Assembly: GCA_011109175.1 (NCBI GenBank) | Contig: RDEW01000002.1 | Location: 551,885 to 615,884, forward strand | Origin: Dicyema japonicum | Taxonomy: Eukaryota > Dicyemida > Rhombozoa > Dicyemidae | DNA length: 64,000 nt | Direction of reading: 5' to 3' | Part shown: in pieces, positions 1 through 12,995 of the stretch | Layout of the letters: every line of letters starts with the position of its first letter | Numbering within the stretch: position 1 is the stretch's first letter | The notes under the pieces: generated by a model | Databases searched by the model: none | What the model saw: the letters and a program-made list of their open reading frames with translations, nothing else | Told to the model about the DNA's origin: nothing | Translations under genes and position numbers: made by a program

Positions 1-1119
<1,119 letters not shown>

Positions 1120-2330
1120 TAACAATGTTTTCCTTTGTTTTAATATTTTTGTTTGCAATCATCCTTTAACCAAGTTCATTATTAAAATGCAAAATTATAT
1201 GATTATAAAAGTTTTCAAATTTAAAATCTCTCTTTTCATGCAACAAAATAGAAATACTCTTTCCACAACCAAAACAATATATAAACTTTGTTTCTCACGA
1301 TATAAAGACCAAAAACTACTGGAGAGGCCACAGAGTTTCGTAGACGCCATCGGTTCTGAGTGTGTCCAGACGTCCCAGGTTTTTGAGGTAAGACAAAATT
1401 CTCTGTTTTTTGTTTCAATTGTCTTACAACAATCCCACAAATTAAAAAATAATCTGCAGTGATTGGGATTACATTGGTGGATCTCCCATTTCAAAAATAT
1501 CTTTTCTTGATTTTTTCTGTAATAAGAAACCTTTATTTGCATATTCACGATGCTATTATGCATGACAAAGCGTGTACAACATGAGAAACCAAAAGATTAG
1601 TTAATTTTCCTGCTTTTGCATCTTCAGTACCAGATCACGAACCCGTCGAGGTTCTCATTTCTGAGACGTCCCCTGATTCCTCTAAGGAGTTCATTCAAGA
1701 TTACCGGAAGGTAATCCTAGGTTTCTTTTCGAAGTGAAGTAGTCCAATTTTGGCAGGCTTTCCAGATCCATTCTAAAGACATGACAAAAAATCTCCATCT
1801 AGATTCCACTATTTTCCTCAAATCGTGTTGCTTCCCGTCTATCTTTAAATTATAGCTGAAATATGTCTAATGTGGTTCTAGGGAATGTGGTTCTGGTCTC
1901 TATGTAAGAACTTTAGCTTTTCCAAGTCTTTTTTTGTTCATATCAAGGTACCTGCGTTGTATAGGGGTGCAGGCTTTACGATTGCATTATAGTCAAAATT
2001 TATGCTCACCTCAGATCCTTAATAAGAAAAAGGTTTTTTATCTTGTACAGGGCGTCATTAGTCAAAGTTTTTCTTATTATAATGTCTTTATGATCCCCAA
2101 TCAGGTCCCTTTGAATGATTTCTTGTGTTTTCGATATATCATTTATCGTCAGGGAGTCCGTTTGCGATAACAATAGATTTTTTCTTATGCACGTTAGTTG
2201 AGTTGACAGCCAATAGGGCTTCTTTTATTTAGATCTCCACAGATGATGCTATTATTGAAGGTAACCAGTCTTGATAGGTTTGGCATTATATAGCTCCTCG
2301 GCCTCCATCTCTTCTATCTTTCTGGTCCAT
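1120..2330 (+). other. Intergenic; possible exons of an unidentified gene
   Basis: AT-rich with no long frame. Three short open blocks are bordered by good splice signals: about 1321-1388 ending before GTAAGA, 1627-1709 after CTTCAG and before GTAATC, and 2233-2260 after TTTAG and before GTAACC. The middle block reads as an acidic stretch containing EPVEVLISE and SPDSSKEF. The implied introns (over 200 nt) would be far longer than every other intron here, and the phases do not settle on one frame. It could be a real gene with transposon-filled introns, or chance. Confidence 0.25.
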
Positions 2331-2339
2331 CTTAATTGC

Positions 2340-3110
2340 CTTGTATTCAGGTAATGAATTAGTAAGATAATTCCAAATGAGTTTAGTCTCATGAATCATA
2401 GTCACATCAATCTTCTGACTTGCCAGGAGTGAGCAGAGATCCCTGATTCTTCTTTTAATTCCGTTGATATTGAATTGAAAAAAATTAAAGTGACTTTCTC
2501 TTCAGTTGGCTGAGGATTTCCTCCGGGAATGTGTGTCTTTCCCGGAACGCATAGCTCAGAGACATGAATGTCTCGGGAGGAGAGGGTTTAATTGTCTTTT
2601 TCAGTGGTGGGCATTAGGTGCCACTTAATCGTTTCCAAATCTTGTCGAGCCGGTGCACTACCGCCACGCTATATAAAATTACGCTGAATGTAAGTTGAAA
2701 TGAATGAAAAATTCCAAAGACAGCAGTAACACCAAACTAATTATTCACGTGATCCGGTACGCTCCAACAGAGACCTCAACCTGACATGATCTTCCACTCT
2801 CGAGCCTTCCATACTCTTGAGATGATTTTCAGAACATTAACTTTTTTTCACATTCGATGATCACGTTTTCGATATGCGCTCTGTTTTGAACCCGTACTGA
2901 AATGACATGTCTGGTAGAACATCCTTAATTTTTGAAAGGACTGTCTTTATATCTTCCAGGTTTCAGAATTGGTCGTGTATTAGCAATTTTCCAAATAGCT
3001 GATATGACATTTTTGTTAATATGTTGAACAGTCTTTTTTGGACGTAAATGACTAATGTTAGCAGTTTTTTCAGTAAAATAATGGGAATTTTATCAGGACC
3101 GTAGGAGCAG
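2340..3110 (-). mobile_element. Family J non-LTR retrotransposon, scrambled remnant
   Basis: On the minus strand, 2360-2500 reads as the start of an apurinic-type endonuclease (FNINGIK, then VTMIHETKL), the usual N-terminus of Jockey/CR1-like elements in this window. Near 3060-3110 the minus strand shows YGPDKIPIILLKK, the junction between endonuclease and reverse transcriptase seen also at 58.1 kb. Order and frame are broken, so this is a decayed copy. Confidence 0.6.
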
Positions 3111-3812
3111 GAGCGTGCCCAGAGGGGACCATAGGGGCAGTCGCCCCGGGCAGCACGCTGTAGTGGTGTAGCAGATCCAAGCCATAGAGTTCACATTATT
3201 AAGCTATACTCACTTTTTTGTGAAAAAGAAGGAAGATCACTTTCTAAGTATTGGTTTGAAACTTTGTCAAGCAATAGCGAGCGATTGCATAGAAAATGGC
3301 TAATTGAGCTAGTCTGGGATGTTTCTCCAACTTTATGCATTGCATATCATTTATTCCTCACAGTTGGCTAGATCATCTAAGTTGAAATCTTGGTTATCTA
3401 TCTTTTTGGCGGTACTTGAATTTGTTTAATGGCCGACCAAATTTATTTTCAGTCTGCTACAAAATTCTGGCCAATTTGCGAGGCTGAGTGTATTGTAAAA
3501 TCTATGAAAGATAGTCGTATTAGAATGCCACTTTAATTATCGATTGATATATCAATAAATGAATACATTTAGTATTTAATGGTAAAGAGATAATCGAGAG
3601 AAAACATAATCAAAGAGTTAAAACATTGTAAGAGGAATTCATTTGCCATTTAACCGCCATGTGAAGATGACGACTCAGTTTGGGAAAATTCTAAAGCTAA
3701 TTATAATAGAGATAATCAAGCAATTGAGGTGTATTATCACTAGCTCTTTTTCCCTGATAAGAGAGTTACCCAAGGTACGGCAATTAGTGGTTTTTTGATT
3801 AATAATTATAAG
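3111..3812. other. Intergenic; no gene recognised
   Basis: The stretch 3115-3165 is unusually GC-rich (GGGGCAGTCGCCCCGGGC) against an AT-rich background and may be the end of a short DNA transposon, but I found no matching inverted end. The rest is AT-rich and frame-poor up to the membrane-protein gene. Confidence 0.4.
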
Positions 3813-4580
3813 ATGGTCGTTCTTTATATTGTGGTTTTTAATTTCCGTTTAATGAATTTTCGTAAAATTGACTGTTTTGTTGGTGTGCTTGTGTTTCTCA
3901 ATTCTGCTGTGTTTTTGGTTGGGTTTGAAGTTACTTTAGTTTCTTTCGGGGGTGTCTTTGTACTTTTTGAGTCAAACTGTGAGAAATTACAACGTGGAAT
4001 GCAACAGAAAAGCTAAAATTAGGACTTTCTTTGCCATATTTATGACTATTGCATTTGCCTGCTTTGCTGTGGCAGTTAATGGGTTATGTATTCTATCTAA
4101 AAAGTCAAAATCACACAGAATTATTGTTGGTGGCTTTACTAATCATTTAGTTGGGACTCTTCTCAATTCTTTTGATAATCACCATGCTTTACATTGTAGG
4201 AAATTTTCAGAAATATAGGTAATTTAGTTAATAACTATAGATTTGAGACTGTGAGAGGTAATGAGTCAGATTATATGAAAGTGTGCTCTTTAGTTATATA
4301 CATAAGAAATAATGTAGTTAGTTGTATAAATTTAGTTTAAATGCGATCCCTTTGAATGTCTCCTTCCAGGAAAGTGCTCGTATTCTCCATTGGTAGTGAT
4401 AATATTACATTACAGAACAAAACATGCATTAATAAAATGGAAATATTCAAAAAGGAACAAAAAATTAGCGTTTTCTGTGCTTTAATTATTATTTCTATTA
4501 TAATGCTTATTTGTGTGGTTATGCTCCCGTTTTCAGGAAAAGATCGATCAAATTGTTATTCTTCTAATCTGCTTTACTAA
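3813..4580 (+). CDS. Multi-pass membrane protein, tetraspanin-like topology, six exons
   Basis: Exons 3813-3917, 3940-4195, 4219-4257, 4282-4313, 4336-4392 and 4416-4580 join in frame through introns of 22, 23, 24, 22 and 23 nt (all GT...AG), giving 217 residues and a TAA stop. A hydrophobic segment at about residues 19-45 contains VGVLVFLNSAVFL and resembles a tetraspanin first membrane span. A second is FFAIFMTIAFACFAVAVNG. After a cysteine-bearing loop (KCDPFEC, GKCSY, NKTC) a last span reads ISVFCALIIISIIMLICVVML. Size and layout fit the tetraspanin/claudin range, but there is no CCG motif and only three strong membrane segments, so the family is not proven. The start is the first Met at 3813; Met-14 (3852) is an equally good start for topology. 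No lesions. Confidence 0.75.
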
Positions 4581-5263
4581 TTTGTTTTAATTAATTTTTT
4601 TCGTTTTTTAATCAAAAACAATTTATTACGTAACAACACAATCAAAATAATCCAGAATGGAATGGCTGTTTCCCCTGACAACTGCCAGGGAATTCTAATT
4701 AATCGATTTTGTATAAATATGCCATGATTTGAATTACTCTTCACTGAATGCCTTTTTATCGATGAAGTGGATTCAACCCTCCCTTTGTGCCTTTTATTTA
4801 TTTTTGAAACTCCAAGACCATCAAAAAAGCCAACTAATTAAGTGATCCCATCTTAGTAACTCCCAGACATTCTTGAAAGGTTAGCCACCTATTCCATTTC
4901 TTTCCGGAAATGTAGCCTCAAATTTTTACGGAGAAACACGGTATCTTTTTTCAGGTTCTTCTCATATTTAATCTTTCCACAAATCGGTTTCCTAATTTTT
5001 TACAGGAAACCTCGATTAATACAAGAGTCGTCCGTGAGTGAGTTTTTTCCCTTGAATCCTCCATCTTGGAAACAGATCCTAATTGACTCGTGGTAGTCAG
5101 GCCGGATCTAAAGCTATGCTAGATCCGAGAGCTGCAATTATCCCTCCTAGAGAAGACTAGGAGAACTGCAATTAAGCTCTCCTTAAACAAGAAACTGAAA
5201 GAGGACGAAAACAAACTCTTAGAACCGACTAGCAGGATTGTGGAAGATCGGATCAATGGTTTC
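4581..5263. other. Intergenic; short repeat shared with 32.4 kb
   Basis: No gene seen. Positions 4605-4665 (TTTTTAATCAAAAACAATTTATT onward, ending near a GGAATGG motif) resemble 32425-32490, which suggests a dispersed repeat. The part 5090-5260 reads like retrotransposon 3' sequence but I could not place it in a family. Confidence 0.4.
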
Positions 5264-5460
5264 AGGAGGAGATCAAAGATCCAGGACACGTATATAAAGC
5301 TGGGAGAAACGTCCTGAAAAAAAATTAATAAAAAAGGAGGAAGTGTCCAGGTTTGGAAGATCGTCTAAGGAGGAGATCAAAGATCCAGGACACGTATATA
5401 AAGCTGGGAGAAACGTCCTGAAAAAAAATTAATAAAAAGGAGGAAGTGTCCAGGTTTGGA
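5264..5460 (+). repeat. Two-copy direct tandem repeat, about 98-bp unit
   Basis: The block beginning GAGGAGATCAAAGATCC and ending GTGTCCAGGTTTGGA occurs at about 5264-5359 and again at 5364-5459. The copies are nearly identical apart from one A-run length. Each contains an A-rich stretch (AAAAAAAATTAATAAAA), which looks like a duplicated retrotransposon tail. Confidence 0.85.
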
Positions 5461-5699
5461 GTCTAAGCCCTATAGTAACTCAGATGTAATACCAATGTAA
5501 TACCCTCCAGAAACTCCTTAACTTTTTTGTTAATAAATCGCTTTTGTTTTTGCATTGGCAGAACAGCGAAGATTAGAGCCTGAACAAGACTCTTCAGCAC
5601 TTTAGATATATTGCATGTTATAAAGACAGGTAGGAAGTTATGACTTTCCCAAATTAATTGAGAGATTCTGAATTAAACGGAAGTAAATACTTTATCTGT

Positions 5700-6020
5700 C
5701 CTCTTCTTTTTGATGAGTTCTGTACTATGATGAGAGACAGAATGCTCGAGGGCAGTTTGAATGCAGCTATGTCTGACCATGTCTGATAATTTATCAGTTA
5801 TGCTTAGTCAAATTATTTTCTTCCTCCGATGGCGTCATTGGACCTACCTTACTGAGGAGACGCCCAATATCTGGCCGGGATCAAGAAGATCCAACTATTT
5901 TTTCCCAGGGGAAAATTTCGTTACCTGGAGACAACTTCCGGAATCCTGGAACGAGTCAGGATCAAGGAGTTAGTTAGTTTGGTTAACTTTGGTCTTTGGA
6001 ATAATTTTAATTTAAGTTAG
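5700..6020 (+). mobile_element. Family J retrotransposon 3' end
   Basis: The segment 5960-6015 (AGTTAGTTTGGTTAACTTTGGTCTTTGGAATAATTTTAATTTAA) is nearly the same as the 3' end of the large element at 10025-10085. The short open frame before it ends in an RT C-terminal-like stretch. Confidence 0.55.
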
Positions 6021-6169
6021 AAGGAAATTTTTCTTTTTACGTCGAAGTTGCGAGTTTTGGAGCGTATTTCTTTGATAATTCTTAAGTTTTTGAAGGTGCT
6101 AGCAGTTGAGGCACCGGCTTTTGCCGTTGACCGAACTACTAAATGTTTCTTTTTCATCTAACTACTCTT

Positions 6170-6600
6170 TGATTGGACTCGTATGAGGGGATTTTTGATC
6201 TCATCGGACTTTCTCCTCCCAGTATTATTTACAGAATCAGATGTGATGGCTGGAATATTCGTGGCGGCTTCAAATCGACTATTCATGCCACACGCTCCTT
6301 TGTGGCCTATTGTAAAAAGGAAATGCCAATAATTTTTGTTAAACTAAATGTCTCCAACGTCTTCAATTGGGTGGGAAAGAATCATTTGCTTAAAATCGTT
6401 TTGATGAAAGCCCCAAATATTACCTACATTGAAAATTTCTTGTACTGTTCTCCAACTCATCTTGTTATTGGTGATCTTATTAAATCATCGATCGGGACCC
6501 AACAAGGTGATCTACTGATCCTTTTTTGTTTTGGCGATTAATGAAGCTGCTCTGAATTCTCTAAATCACGATACAAGATCATGTCTTTTACACACTTGAT
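6170..6600 (+). mobile_element. Family R non-LTR reverse transcriptase fragment
   Basis: A 122-codon frame at 6173-6541 carries RT motif A in the form VKLNVSNVFNWV and motif B as IGTQQGDLL, followed after a frame break by an AALNSL motif. The QQGD form marks a lineage different from the PQGSPLSP elements nearby. The catalytic YADD block is not readable. The same lineage is represented by C-terminal pieces at 14.6, 28.3 and 37.4 kb. Confidence 0.65.
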
Positions 6601-7079
6601 GTTGCTATTTCTGATAAGTAACATCTTTGGATATTGGGATCACCCATATCCGCAGTGACTATCTTTCATATTATGGATAAGAAACTATAGAGCCACTGCT
6701 AAATGCACGATTTTGTTGCTCATAATGCCCTTTTCCTCGTAAAAAAATAATCTATTTCATTCGAGTTTAATATTTTTGTTACGTTCCTCTGCTTGTTACC
6801 TCTTTCCGTAAAACCTGGAAAATTTCAACAAACTTATTGTCCAGTCTGTTAAAGATTTTGCGAATATCAAGTTCGATGATATCAGATTGATGCAAGCCTT
6901 CTCACACGTCAAATTTAGGGCATCGGCTTAACCTCTGTTGTGAAAATTTCCTTGCCACACATTTATCATCCAGACTATTCTTCCAGAATGAGAAAATTGC
7001 TGCAGGATTGAGGGTTGGTTAGTAGGTTATTCTGATCTACAAAAATTAAGAAATTAGGTTAACATAAATTACAAGATCA

Positions 7080-7630
7080 CTCACTCAATATGGTTTTTTG
7101 AAGCAGAAAAGGGCATTTATAGAGATCTCTCAGAAGATGTGAAAATAGGCATAAAAGCTGTCAAGAATAAAGAGCTCAACAATGATTGCATCAAAGCCAG
7201 GATGTTCAAAGAAGACCAGAAATTATATTCTAAGTTCTCAAAAATATATTTGGAGCAAGAATGAAGAGTACTCATGTTCATAAAAATGAAAGAAAACGAT
7301 TTTACTGATGGTTGCAAAGACAGGAAAACAGAAGGATCCAGTTAGCTACCGTCCAATCAGTCTGATTCTCTCTATTTTTAAAATAATGAAACAAATTGTT
7401 TTCCTGAGGTTTTCATATACTTTGGAAAAAACGACTATTTCAGGAGGGATCAATTTTGGTTTTGTATGGGACGATCTTATGGTGATTGTCTATTTCATCT
7501 CAACTCAAAGCTATGCAAGGTCAGAGACTATTAATGTTTTTCGAAATTCATATGTCTTTTACAGTTTAAGCCACAAAACCATGTCAGTTGTCTCAGACAA
7601 GAAGCCCGAAAGATTAGTGAATTAGATAAG
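7080..7630 (+). mobile_element. Non-LTR retrotransposon fragment
   Basis: At 7318-7400 the plus strand reads KDPVSYRPISLILSIFKIMKQIV, the RT palm entry motif (SYRPISL) of Jockey-like elements. A linker with lysine-rich residues precedes it, and a diverged stretch lies downstream. Frames are broken. Confidence 0.6.
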
Positions 7631-7655
7631 AGTCCTTAGAAGGAAAAAAACTCCC

Positions 7656-7946
7656 ATGTTAGATTCGGACGCTACTTTCAAATATGATATTATTGATGAA
7701 AAGAGTCACATAGGGATCAATTTTAAGCCCTCTATTATTCAACGTACTGATGACCGAGTTTCCGTCTACAAAATAACCGATTACAAGATCTCTGATGACG
7801 CAGACGACGTACTATTGTCTGAGTTGTCGATATTGAATATGACCTCAGAGAGGAGACTAAATATATATGAAAAGATAAAAGACTGGGCGGTCTCCAAGAA
7901 TTATAGTTGTCAGAAAAAATCTAATTCAATGAAGCTTTTGGGATGA
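7656..7946 (+). other. Unidentified 96-codon open frame inside retrotransposon debris
   Basis: An open frame rich in Asp, Ser and Ile (ISDDADDVLLSELS) with no recognised domain. It lies between two retrotransposon fragments and is probably part of one of them. No splice-linked neighbour was found. Confidence 0.25.
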
Positions 7947-8229
7947 AATGAAAAAGTTCGTCAACAAAGCTTCCTGTGTGGAATCAATACTGTAAAATCC
8001 AAATATCTCGAACCGCATTTGAAAAAACTGGGGAATTTATGCGACTTTAAGTTCCAAAGGAAAAAAAATACAATGTGATCTTATTTATGAGGAAATTAAA
8101 ACTCGAAACGGAGATGCTTTCATTACATACGTTCTCTATGGACTTGAAGAGTGGTACTTGACTGCTTACAAGAAGCGTGTTATCTCGCTTCTTGGAAAGT
8201 CAAGGAGAGTGGGGTTCAAGATTGTCTTA

Positions 8230-10085
8230 TAAAAATTGCTCGATAAGACTTGTCGATCAGAGTATCTTAGAAGAAATTCCAAACCTGTTTCTGTCATCTA
8301 CGACAACCGAAGTGATCATGACCCTATTCTGCTAAAAATCAAAAGCGAAACTACCGATGGAAAAAAGAAACTTGCATATATATACAATCTTGCAAATTGG
8401 AAATTATTCCGATCAGTTACGGACCAACATTTGGCTAATATACAGCTGGAAAACTTTACCTCCCTTGATATAGTGGTTGTCTACGTCAACAAAGTCATCC
8501 TGGAAGCAAGAACAATGGCTGTCCCTAAAAGATATGTCGTTTACAGGAGAGAGTACGGAAGGAAGGCTCTGATCAAAAAACGAAACCGTCTCAAAAATCA
8601 GGGATCCGTTCCTCCGAAGCAAGGATCCGTCTAAAAGTCCTGAACAGGAAATAAAAACCAATGAATGAATTCATGGTATCCCTAAGCCAAACAAAAATAA
8701 GACATTCTCATGGTCCAGACTGAATTCCCATAATTTTCCTAAAAAACCTAGGTAATGAAGGAATCGGTACCCTGACCAAAATCTACAACTGGTCGATTAA
8801 TTATAACTAAATCCCAACGATATGGAAACTTGCAAACATTCGCCCAGTATTGAAGCCAGGAAACCCGAAAGAAGACCCAGCTTCCTTCAGGCCTATTTCT
8901 CTCTTATGCTCCATGTCAAAAATTCTGGAAAAGCTTATCCTCGCAAAAATCATTGAAAGGACTCCCGATAAACAGTTCCAGCATGGTTTCAAAAAGGATC
9001 GGTCCACAACAAGCTTCCTCACATCCCTGACTGACTTTATTCGCTCTGGATTTCTGTACAAGCCAAGACACCAGAAAACTGTGTTGTGCTCACTGGACGT
9101 CCACAATGCTTTCGACTTTGTGCCGAGAAAAATCTAACATGGAAAATCTACCAATCAGATATCCTTGAAAACCTCAAACGCTGGTTGACAAACTTTTTTA
9201 GCGGACGGAGAAATAGTGTGCATTGAAAACATTAATTCTGTCTCCCGTTTAATCCCAAATGGAGTACCCCAGGGTTCTCCGTTATCACCATTCCTATTCA
9301 ACCTATTTACAGCTGACATTCCGACGCCGAATGGAGAAGACGATCTGCTTCTGGCTTATGCAGACGATATCGTCTTAGCCTCACGAGACAAGAACACTCA
9401 AACAGCGACGGAAAGAATGCAATACCACATTGATCGACTATTCGAGTGGTTTAATGAAAATCGGATTTCAATCAATACCGAAAAATCTGTTACAACTCTC
9501 TATACCTTGGACAAAAGATTGTCGAACAGGACAATAGAAGTTACTGCGGAGGGAAAAGCATTGCCGTTCAGCAAATAACAAAAAATATTGGGTCTGACTT
9601 TCGATACGCACATGAACTTTACGAGACACGTCACTAACGTGCTAAACAAATGTGAGAAGAAAATCAACCTTTTGAAATACCTAACAGGTCTATGGAAAAT
9701 TGGACATCACCCTATACTTAAAACTTTCTACTCACATTACATCGAACCATGCATTTCATATGTGTGTACTTCATGGGGATCACTGGCCTCTTATACGAAC
9801 ATCCAGAAAATCTCCGCAAACCAGAAAAGGGCCTTCAAAGTAACCGAGAGATTGTATACAAGGGAAAACATTAAATCACCGACGCCCATTGAGAAACTAA
9901 TCGAAAAAAAACAAAAATGGACACCAATGCAAAAATGGAAGTGCTCCCCCGCATTGAACTTGTGTAGACTTAAGGGATCAACACCAAGCAAAGATGAGAG
10001 CCTTGATCCAATTCGTCGGGATCACTTAGTTTAGTTTTTTCTGTTTAACATTGGTCTTTGGAATTAATTTTAATTTAACCTGTTT
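8230..10085 (+). mobile_element. Family J non-LTR retrotransposon, best-preserved degenerate copy
   Basis: Starts inside the endonuclease C-terminus (SDHDPILLKI near 8310) and runs through the linker, RT fingers (SFRPISLLCSMSKILEKLI), motif A (CSLDVHNAFDFVPRK), motif B (PNGVPQGSPLSP), the catalytic YADDIVLASRD, and the thumb and C-terminus (GLTFDTHMNF, YIEPCISYVCTSWGS). Frame breaks lie near 9137, 9200 and 9578, so it cannot make a full protein. The 3' end (10020-10085) carries the GATCACTTAGTTTAG tail module found on several family J copies. Confidence 0.85.
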
Positions 10086-10138
10086 GGGGAAAACTCTCAA
10101 AAATACATCAAGTTAACCCTGATGAGCGACTGTCTTTT

Positions 10139-11560
10139 TTGGCCCTCAGTTCTCTAAAAGAAAAGCTGGAAAAAGTAATTAGTTCTTTACCTCTACGTCA
10201 CAGCCCTATAAATGCTGGAGAAGTCGAAAATGCGGTAAAATGCACTAAAGACAATGCTTCTGGAAAGGTCAAGATCGCTATTCGATTATTCAAAGAAGGA
10301 CTCCAGGTACTCTATGAATATCTGGGATGTCTCTATACGTGCAGTATCAGGTTGGGTCATAAACCTACGCATTGGAAATTGACGAAGGTCAGAATGATAC
10401 GTAAATCTGGGAAACCTGGGTACTTAACAACCAGTTATAGGCCTTATACCAACGATCTCAAGAGTTATGGAAAGAAGACTTTCTGAAAATATAGAAGGTA
10501 ATGATATACTAAAAGAGCATCATGAAGGCATTGAAACTAAAGGGTGTTTGATCGCAATCTGCCTTGATGTATCCAAAGCTTTCGATACTGTGTGGCATCT
10601 TGGTCTTCTTATTTGTCTTGCGAAATGTAGTGTTGAAAAGGAACTTTATTTTTGGATACGAAGTTGGCTCTTGGATAGACGGACAATTGTTAATTTTTTA
10701 AACTATGAATCTCGTGAAATTTGGCTGAGAAGAGGTGTACCTTAGGTTTCAGTTCTCAGTCCTCTATTATTTAACATTGTAATAAGTGAACTGCCTTCTC
10801 CAGAAAAACTACGTACAGAAATCTTGATATACGCGGATGACGTCATAATTTATGATGTTTCTTTAAACCCTTTGGTATCTGAGAAACGATTGAAGACGTA
10901 CATGGACCAGATCGAAGAGTGGTGTAATGAAAACTTCCTTTCGGTGGCACATGAGAAGTCTGGTATGCTGAGGATAACTAGAAGCAGGAGGATGAATAAC
11001 CTAAAGAGCTTGTTACAAGACATACTTCGGAAGAAGACTATGAAATACCTTGGCCTCCTAATTGACAAGGGATGTAATTTTATGGAACATGCTCCGTTAT
11101 CATCATTTCTCCAGTAACGAAAGAAAAAAGTTACGAACGCTCTTTACTGCGTTAAAAGATTAAAGCTCGAGTCGGAGACCTTTGTTTATGTCTTCAACAC
11201 TGCAATACTACCTGCAATGTTATACGGTTTAGAAGGATGGTATGATTCGAAAAAGAGAGACTCTATCCTCAAGAAATTTGAGAAAACGCGAAATTTTGCT
11301 CTAAAGCTTGCTTACGGGATAAGTCCTCAATTCCCCAATGGTTGGAAGGAAAAATGTGCAAGGTTGGCGGAACTATCGAAAATCTAATTCGAAGTTTCAA
11401 AAATCGCACTAAAGTATCTGGCACATATTTTCAGAGACGACCCTGTGTTTACGATTTTTTGGAAAGAATGTCGGGGTAGAAGTCGGTTGGCATGCCCTAC
11501 CGTTTCATATTACTTCTCCCATCACTTAATTTACAGTGCTTTTTCTTTTTAATAACTTAC
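10139..11560 (+). mobile_element. Second Jockey-like reverse transcriptase lineage, degenerate
   Basis: RT motifs run in order: CLDVSKAFDTVWH (motif A), a GVP-stop-VSVLSPLLFN version of motif B with an in-frame TAG at 10743, ILIYADDVIIY (motif C), then KYLGLLIDKG and a thumb with ILPAMLYGLEGWYDS. Sequence at each motif differs from family J, so this is a separate lineage. It ends near 11505-11560 in an ATCACTTAATTTAC-type tail. Confidence 0.75.
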
Positions 11561-11757
11561 TTACTTGTCGATCAGAGAAGTAAAAATAGCAGACTTTTTG
11601 AAAGAGATTCTTGACTTACATCGCAGCGCGAAATGAATCATGAGGGATTTGAGGTCGCAGGAAGATAGTCCAAGCTATGGCAGAACTTTTGCTACAAGAA
11701 ACCTTAAAATACGCTTTTTTACTTTCTTTTGGTAATAAAGTTCATTAACGTTAATGT

Positions 11758-12165
11758 ATGATTTTTTGGAAGCAAACGATTCACAATATCCTTCATAGAC
11801 GATCCGGTTCCGCAGTGAAATGTTCACTGATGACTGCGTCACTCATCAAGCCAAAGCATATTGATGCGTGGAACCTTAACCGAATGTACAGTATCGGGAT
11901 TCGATCTGGCGACCTTCAGGCCTCTAGCCCGTCAACCGTCACACTGTACCCCAGTACATACACACAAGAAAAAGAAAAAACAAAGAAGTGAAGAGCACTC
12001 CTTGATTCTCCTCATTGATTAGCTATGATAACTGTTCTTTGCTTAAATAAAGTGTGTGTTCTGCTTAAGAGGAGCGATAGCTGATATGGCTCCTTGGAAA
12101 GTGCGATGGTGCACATTTCAGGGCAATATATTAAACGATTCACAATGTCGGGCATACATGATGTG
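11758..12165. mobile_element. tRNA-derived SINE with inverted 5' part and LINE-like tail
   Basis: The tail 11960-12165 (starting ACACAAGAAAAAGAAA) matches 29232-29360 in the same direction. The segment 11770-11890 matches 29125-29230 in the opposite direction. At the inner edge of the flipped part the minus strand has a tRNA-like head with a B-box (ATCGAATCCC at about 11895-11905) and an A-box-like CAGTGTGACGG. This is what 5' inversion during target-primed reverse transcription would leave. The tail end TATGGCTC is shared with the family S element at 16.2 kb. Confidence 0.65.
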
Positions 12166-12239
12166 AACCTATTCCCTCTACAGCGGTGTCTGACAGAATG
12201 TATTCCTTTCCTCATCACTTAGATCATTTTGAATCAAGA

Positions 12240-12990
12240 TCTCTAAGGCAGACAGAAACTCCAAATTCTAATGGAGTCGTCATCCAATAATGAACCACTA
12301 GTGACGCTAGCTGTTTACCCATTATTATTATTAAACTAGGATTTGACTAATCTGTACCTCCCGGGATTAAAGTATGAAAAAAATTTTTATAGAATTTAAA
12401 TGGCCCTAGTAATGATTTAAATCTAGAACAAAACTTAATAGTGTCAAAAATATAACTAAATTAAGGTTTCCCAACATATTCTCTTCCTCTTTGACCTGGA
12501 TCATCTTTAGCTACATCAGAATAGCATCTTCTACAGCTATTTTCTGTTCAGGCACTTTATTTGAATTCTCAAGTGGGGTACTCACCTCCCTCAACTATCC
12601 ATCTTCAATTGTTCCGCTTGATATGCAAAAAAACAATATAATTAATCACTTATAAATATTTACAAGAAAACTAAGCAACCGTCAGAAATGCAATTATTCG
12701 GAATCTATTTTGTGACAGTCAAATATTCAAATTATACACCTGAATTTTGACTTAAAACATAAACCATTAAAATATTCGAATTGAAATTTTAATTTCAAGT
12801 ATGCATTTAATTATCAACCCCTACCTTGCTACCTTTAGGAGGACGGCCGTACTCAGCCGTCCAGCAGCTAGTGACAGACACTTCAACAACAAATATTGGT
12901 TTATGTTAAACATTTTAATAATTTAAATTAAATAATTTAAATTGTTAATAAATTAATAATCAATTTCATAAATAAATTAATAATCAATCA
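12240..12990. other. Intergenic upstream of INPP5A; weak minus-strand candidate
   Basis: Mostly AT-rich and frame-poor. On the minus strand 12500-12600 reads KVPEQKIAVEDAILM and could continue through a 19-nt intron into a basic tail (SKRKR), which would be the end of a divergent gene. Upstream exons could not be connected, so this is only a hint. The 150 bp before 12996 would hold the INPP5A promoter; no clear element is visible. Confidence 0.2.
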
Positions 12991-12995
12991 AAATT

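Noticed and set aside
1195-1563. A 122-codon minus-strand open frame
   Set aside because: Low-complexity composition, no domain, overlaps other frames; likely chance in AT-rich DNA.
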